Below are positions 6,958-8,152 of a DNA stretch of 8,152 nucleotides, one piece after another. Under the pieces are notes generated by a model that worked only from the letters and a program-made list of their open reading frames with translations, searched no databases and was not told where the DNA came from. The stretch is from UBA5972 sp964637875 (GTDB taxonomy: Bacteria; Pseudomonadota; Alphaproteobacteria; Rhodobacterales; Rhodobacteraceae): the NCBI GenBank assembly GCA_964637875.1, contig CAZWXK010000082.1, positions 1 to 8,152 on the forward strand, in the 5' to 3' direction. Made by a program: the position numbers and the translations under genes. Numbering within the stretch: the first letter of the stretch is position 1; every line of letters starts with the position of its first letter.

Positions 6958-6985
6958 TTGACCCGACGCAAAATATCCTTACAAC
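6958..6985 (+). promoter_or_regulatory. rplM-rpsI promoter
   Basis: TTGACC (6958-6963) and TACAAC (6980-6985) are 16 bases apart, a good sigma-70-type match for an alphaproteobacterium. Transcription would begin near 6992, giving a leader of about 50 bases. The A+T-rich setting between GC-rich genes supports it. Confidence 0.65.
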
Positions 6986-7042
6986 CCCCTCATCAGTTGA
7001 TGCGCCCGCGACGGCGCCGAATTCACATATCCAGGTGGAAAA

Positions 7043-7507
7043 ATGAAAACCTATACGGCAAAACCTGCTGATATCGACAAGAAATGGATCCTGATCGACG
7101 CCGAGGGCGTTGTTCTGGGCCGTCTTGCCTCGATCATCGCGATGCGTCTGCGCGGCAAGCACAAGGCGACCTATACCCCGCATATGGACATGGGTGACAA
7201 TGTGATCGTCATCAATGCCGACAAGGTGCAGCTCACCGGCAACAAGCGTGCCGACAAGACATATTACTGGCACACCGGCCACCCCGGCGGCATCAAGCAA
7301 CGCAGCGCGGGCCAGCTGCTTGAGGGCAAGTTCCCCGAGCGCGTCGTCGAAAAGGCCGTCCAGCGCATGCTGCCCGGCGGGCCGCTTTCGCGCAGGCAGA
7401 TGAAGAACCTGCGCGTCTATGCCGGTGCCACGCATCCGCATGAAGCACAAAATCCCGAAGTTCTGGACGTCAGGTCCATGAACCCGAAAAACACCCGGAG
7501 CGCGTAA
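7043..7507 (+). CDS. rplM: 50S ribosomal protein L13
   Basis: A 154-residue protein matching L13, slightly longer than the E. coli version (142), as usual in alphaproteobacteria. Recognisable blocks are KKWILIDAEGVVLGRLAS (13-30), LRGKHKATYTPHMDMGDNV (36-54), YYWHTGHPGG (78-87) and NLRVYAGATHPHEAQNPEVL (122-141). L13 is an early-assembly protein of the large subunit that binds 23S rRNA. The start is fixed by AGGTGG (7033-7038) and the conserved MKTY opening. It is followed after two bases by rpsI, the standard bacterial pairing, under the promoter at 6958-6985. In E. coli L13 represses its own operon; no matching leader structure was identified here. Confidence 0.98.
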   Translation: MKTYTAKPADIDKKWILIDAEGVVLGRLASIIAMRLRGKHKATYTPHMDMGDNVIVINADKVQLTGNKRADKTYYWHTGHPGGIKQRSAGQLLEGKFPERVVEKAVQRMLPGGPLSRRQMKNLRVYAGATHPHEAQNPEVLDVRSMNPKNTRSA

Positions 7508-7509
7508 TC

Positions 7510-8007
7510 ATGAGCGATCAAATCAATTCTCTCGAAGATCTCCAGGCCGCTGTTTCGGGTGATGCCGCCGAGGGCGCCGTTGTTTCCGAAGCCCCCGCAC
7601 GCGAGCCCGTCCGCGACGAGCTGGGCCGTTCCTATGCCACCGGCAAGCGCAAGGATGCGGTGGCCCGCGTCTGGATCCGTCCCGGTTCGGGCAAGGTCAC
7701 GGTGAATGGCAGGGAAATGGAAAAATACTTTGCCCGCCCGGTGCTGCAGATGGTTCTGCGCCAGCCCTTCGATGTTGCCGGCGTCAGCGGCCAGTTCGAC
7801 GTCATCGCCACCGTCAAGGGTGGCGGGCTTTCGGGCCAGGCCGGTGCCGTCAAGCATGGCATCTCCAAGGCGCTGCAATTATATGAACCGTCGCTGCGCC
7901 CGGCGCTCAAGGCCGCCGGTTTCCTGACCCGCGACTCGCGCGTGGTCGAGCGCAAGAAATACGGCAAGCGCAAGGCGCGCCGGAGCTTCCAGTTCTCCAA
8001 GCGCTGA
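7510..8007 (+). CDS. rpsI: 30S ribosomal protein S9
   Basis: A 165-residue S9. The conserved domain starts near residue 41 (SYATGKRKDAVARVWI) and includes the family signature GGGLSGQAGAVKHGISKAL (104-122) and the basic tail ending QFSKR, whose last residues reach the P-site tRNA in known ribosome structures. The first 40 residues are an acidic, alanine-rich extension absent from E. coli S9 (130 residues) but common in alphaproteobacteria. The ATG lies two bases after the rplM stop, with CGGAG (7495-7499) inside rplM as ribosome site, so translation is coupled. The operon ends with the terminator at 8031-8064. Confidence 0.98.
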   Translation: MSDQINSLEDLQAAVSGDAAEGAVVSEAPAREPVRDELGRSYATGKRKDAVARVWIRPGSGKVTVNGREMEKYFARPVLQMVLRQPFDVAGVSGQFDVIATVKGGGLSGQAGAVKHGISKALQLYEPSLRPALKAAGFLTRDSRVVERKKYGKRKARRSFQFSKR

Positions 8008-8030
8008 TCGACACCGCGCAGAAACACGAC

Positions 8031-8064
8031 GAGGGGGCGGCTGTCGGTCGGCCCCTTTTCTTTT
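8031..8064 (+). terminator. Intrinsic terminator of rplM-rpsI
   Basis: GAGGGG (8031-8036) pairs with CCCCTT (8052-8057), allowing one wobble. After a G-G mismatch CGGC (8038-8041) pairs with GTCG (8047-8050) around TGTCG. TTTTCTTTTG follows. It lies 23 bases past the rpsI stop. Confidence 0.75.
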
Positions 8065-8084
8065 GTCCGCAGCTGTCCGCAGCC
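8065..8084 (+). repeat. Short tandem duplication
   Basis: GTCCGCAGCT (8065-8074) is followed at once by GTCCGCAGCC (8075-8084), two copies differing at the last base. TTGACG at 8088-8093 could be a -35 for a gene beyond the window, but no convincing -10 is seen. The remaining bases to 8152 show no gene start. Confidence 0.5.
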
Positions 8085-8152
8085 GGGTTGACGCGGCGGC
8101 AGCTTTCCGCCCATTTCCCCCCGTTTTTCGCCGGATCATCGCAATTCGCAGC

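Noticed and set aside
7000..7042. L13 autoregulatory leader structure
   Set aside because: Only short GC-rich self-complementary bits are seen; nothing matches a known rplM leader and the leader is only about 50 bases.

Overview
This window looks like an ordinary chromosomal core region of an alphaproteobacterium, most likely a member of the Rhodobacteraceae/Paracoccaceae (Paracoccus or Rhodobacter relatives). The basis is high GC with GC-rich third codon positions, an S9 protein with an N-terminal extension, a Bacillus-type PurF with propeptide and Fe-S cysteines, and the order mlaF-like / membrane protein / pqiA-like / radA / cvpA / purF / SDR, which I recall (not checked) as conserved in that family. 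All genes appear intact; none looks truncated except the one cut by the left edge.

Layout. At 1-93 is the tail of an MlaF-like ABC transporter ATPase. At 94-271 is a non-coding stretch with a structured dispersed repeat. A tightly packed plus-strand run follows: a four-segment membrane protein of unknown function (272-643), a stand-alone PqiA-domain membrane protein (646-1104), the DNA-repair ATPase RadA (1097-2461) and a CvpA-family membrane protein (2516-3172). After a 105-base leader comes PurF, the first committed enzyme of purine synthesis (3278-4762), translationally coupled by ATGA to an atypical short-chain dehydrogenase (4759-5448). The 5449-5573 gap between convergent genes holds the second, inverted copy of the repeat. 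An enoyl-CoA hydratase-family gene (complement 5574-6365) and a PaaI-like hotdog thioesterase (6442-6900) diverge from a 76-base spacer, suggesting linked acyl-CoA chemistry. The right end is the ribosomal pair rplM-rpsI (7043-8007), with its own promoter at 6958-6985 and a good intrinsic terminator at 8031-8064.

I see no defence system, CRISPR array, transposase, tRNA or rRNA, and no evidence of a new multi-gene system. The most notable non-routine signals are: a dispersed hairpin repeat that sits in the same orientation 3' of two unrelated genes, with one compensatory base-pair change in its stem; a purF leader in which a stem-loop may bring a distant Shine-Dalgarno sequence next to the start codon; an SDR next to purF lacking the catalytic serine; and a hydratase-family protein lacking one of the two canonical catalytic glutamates.
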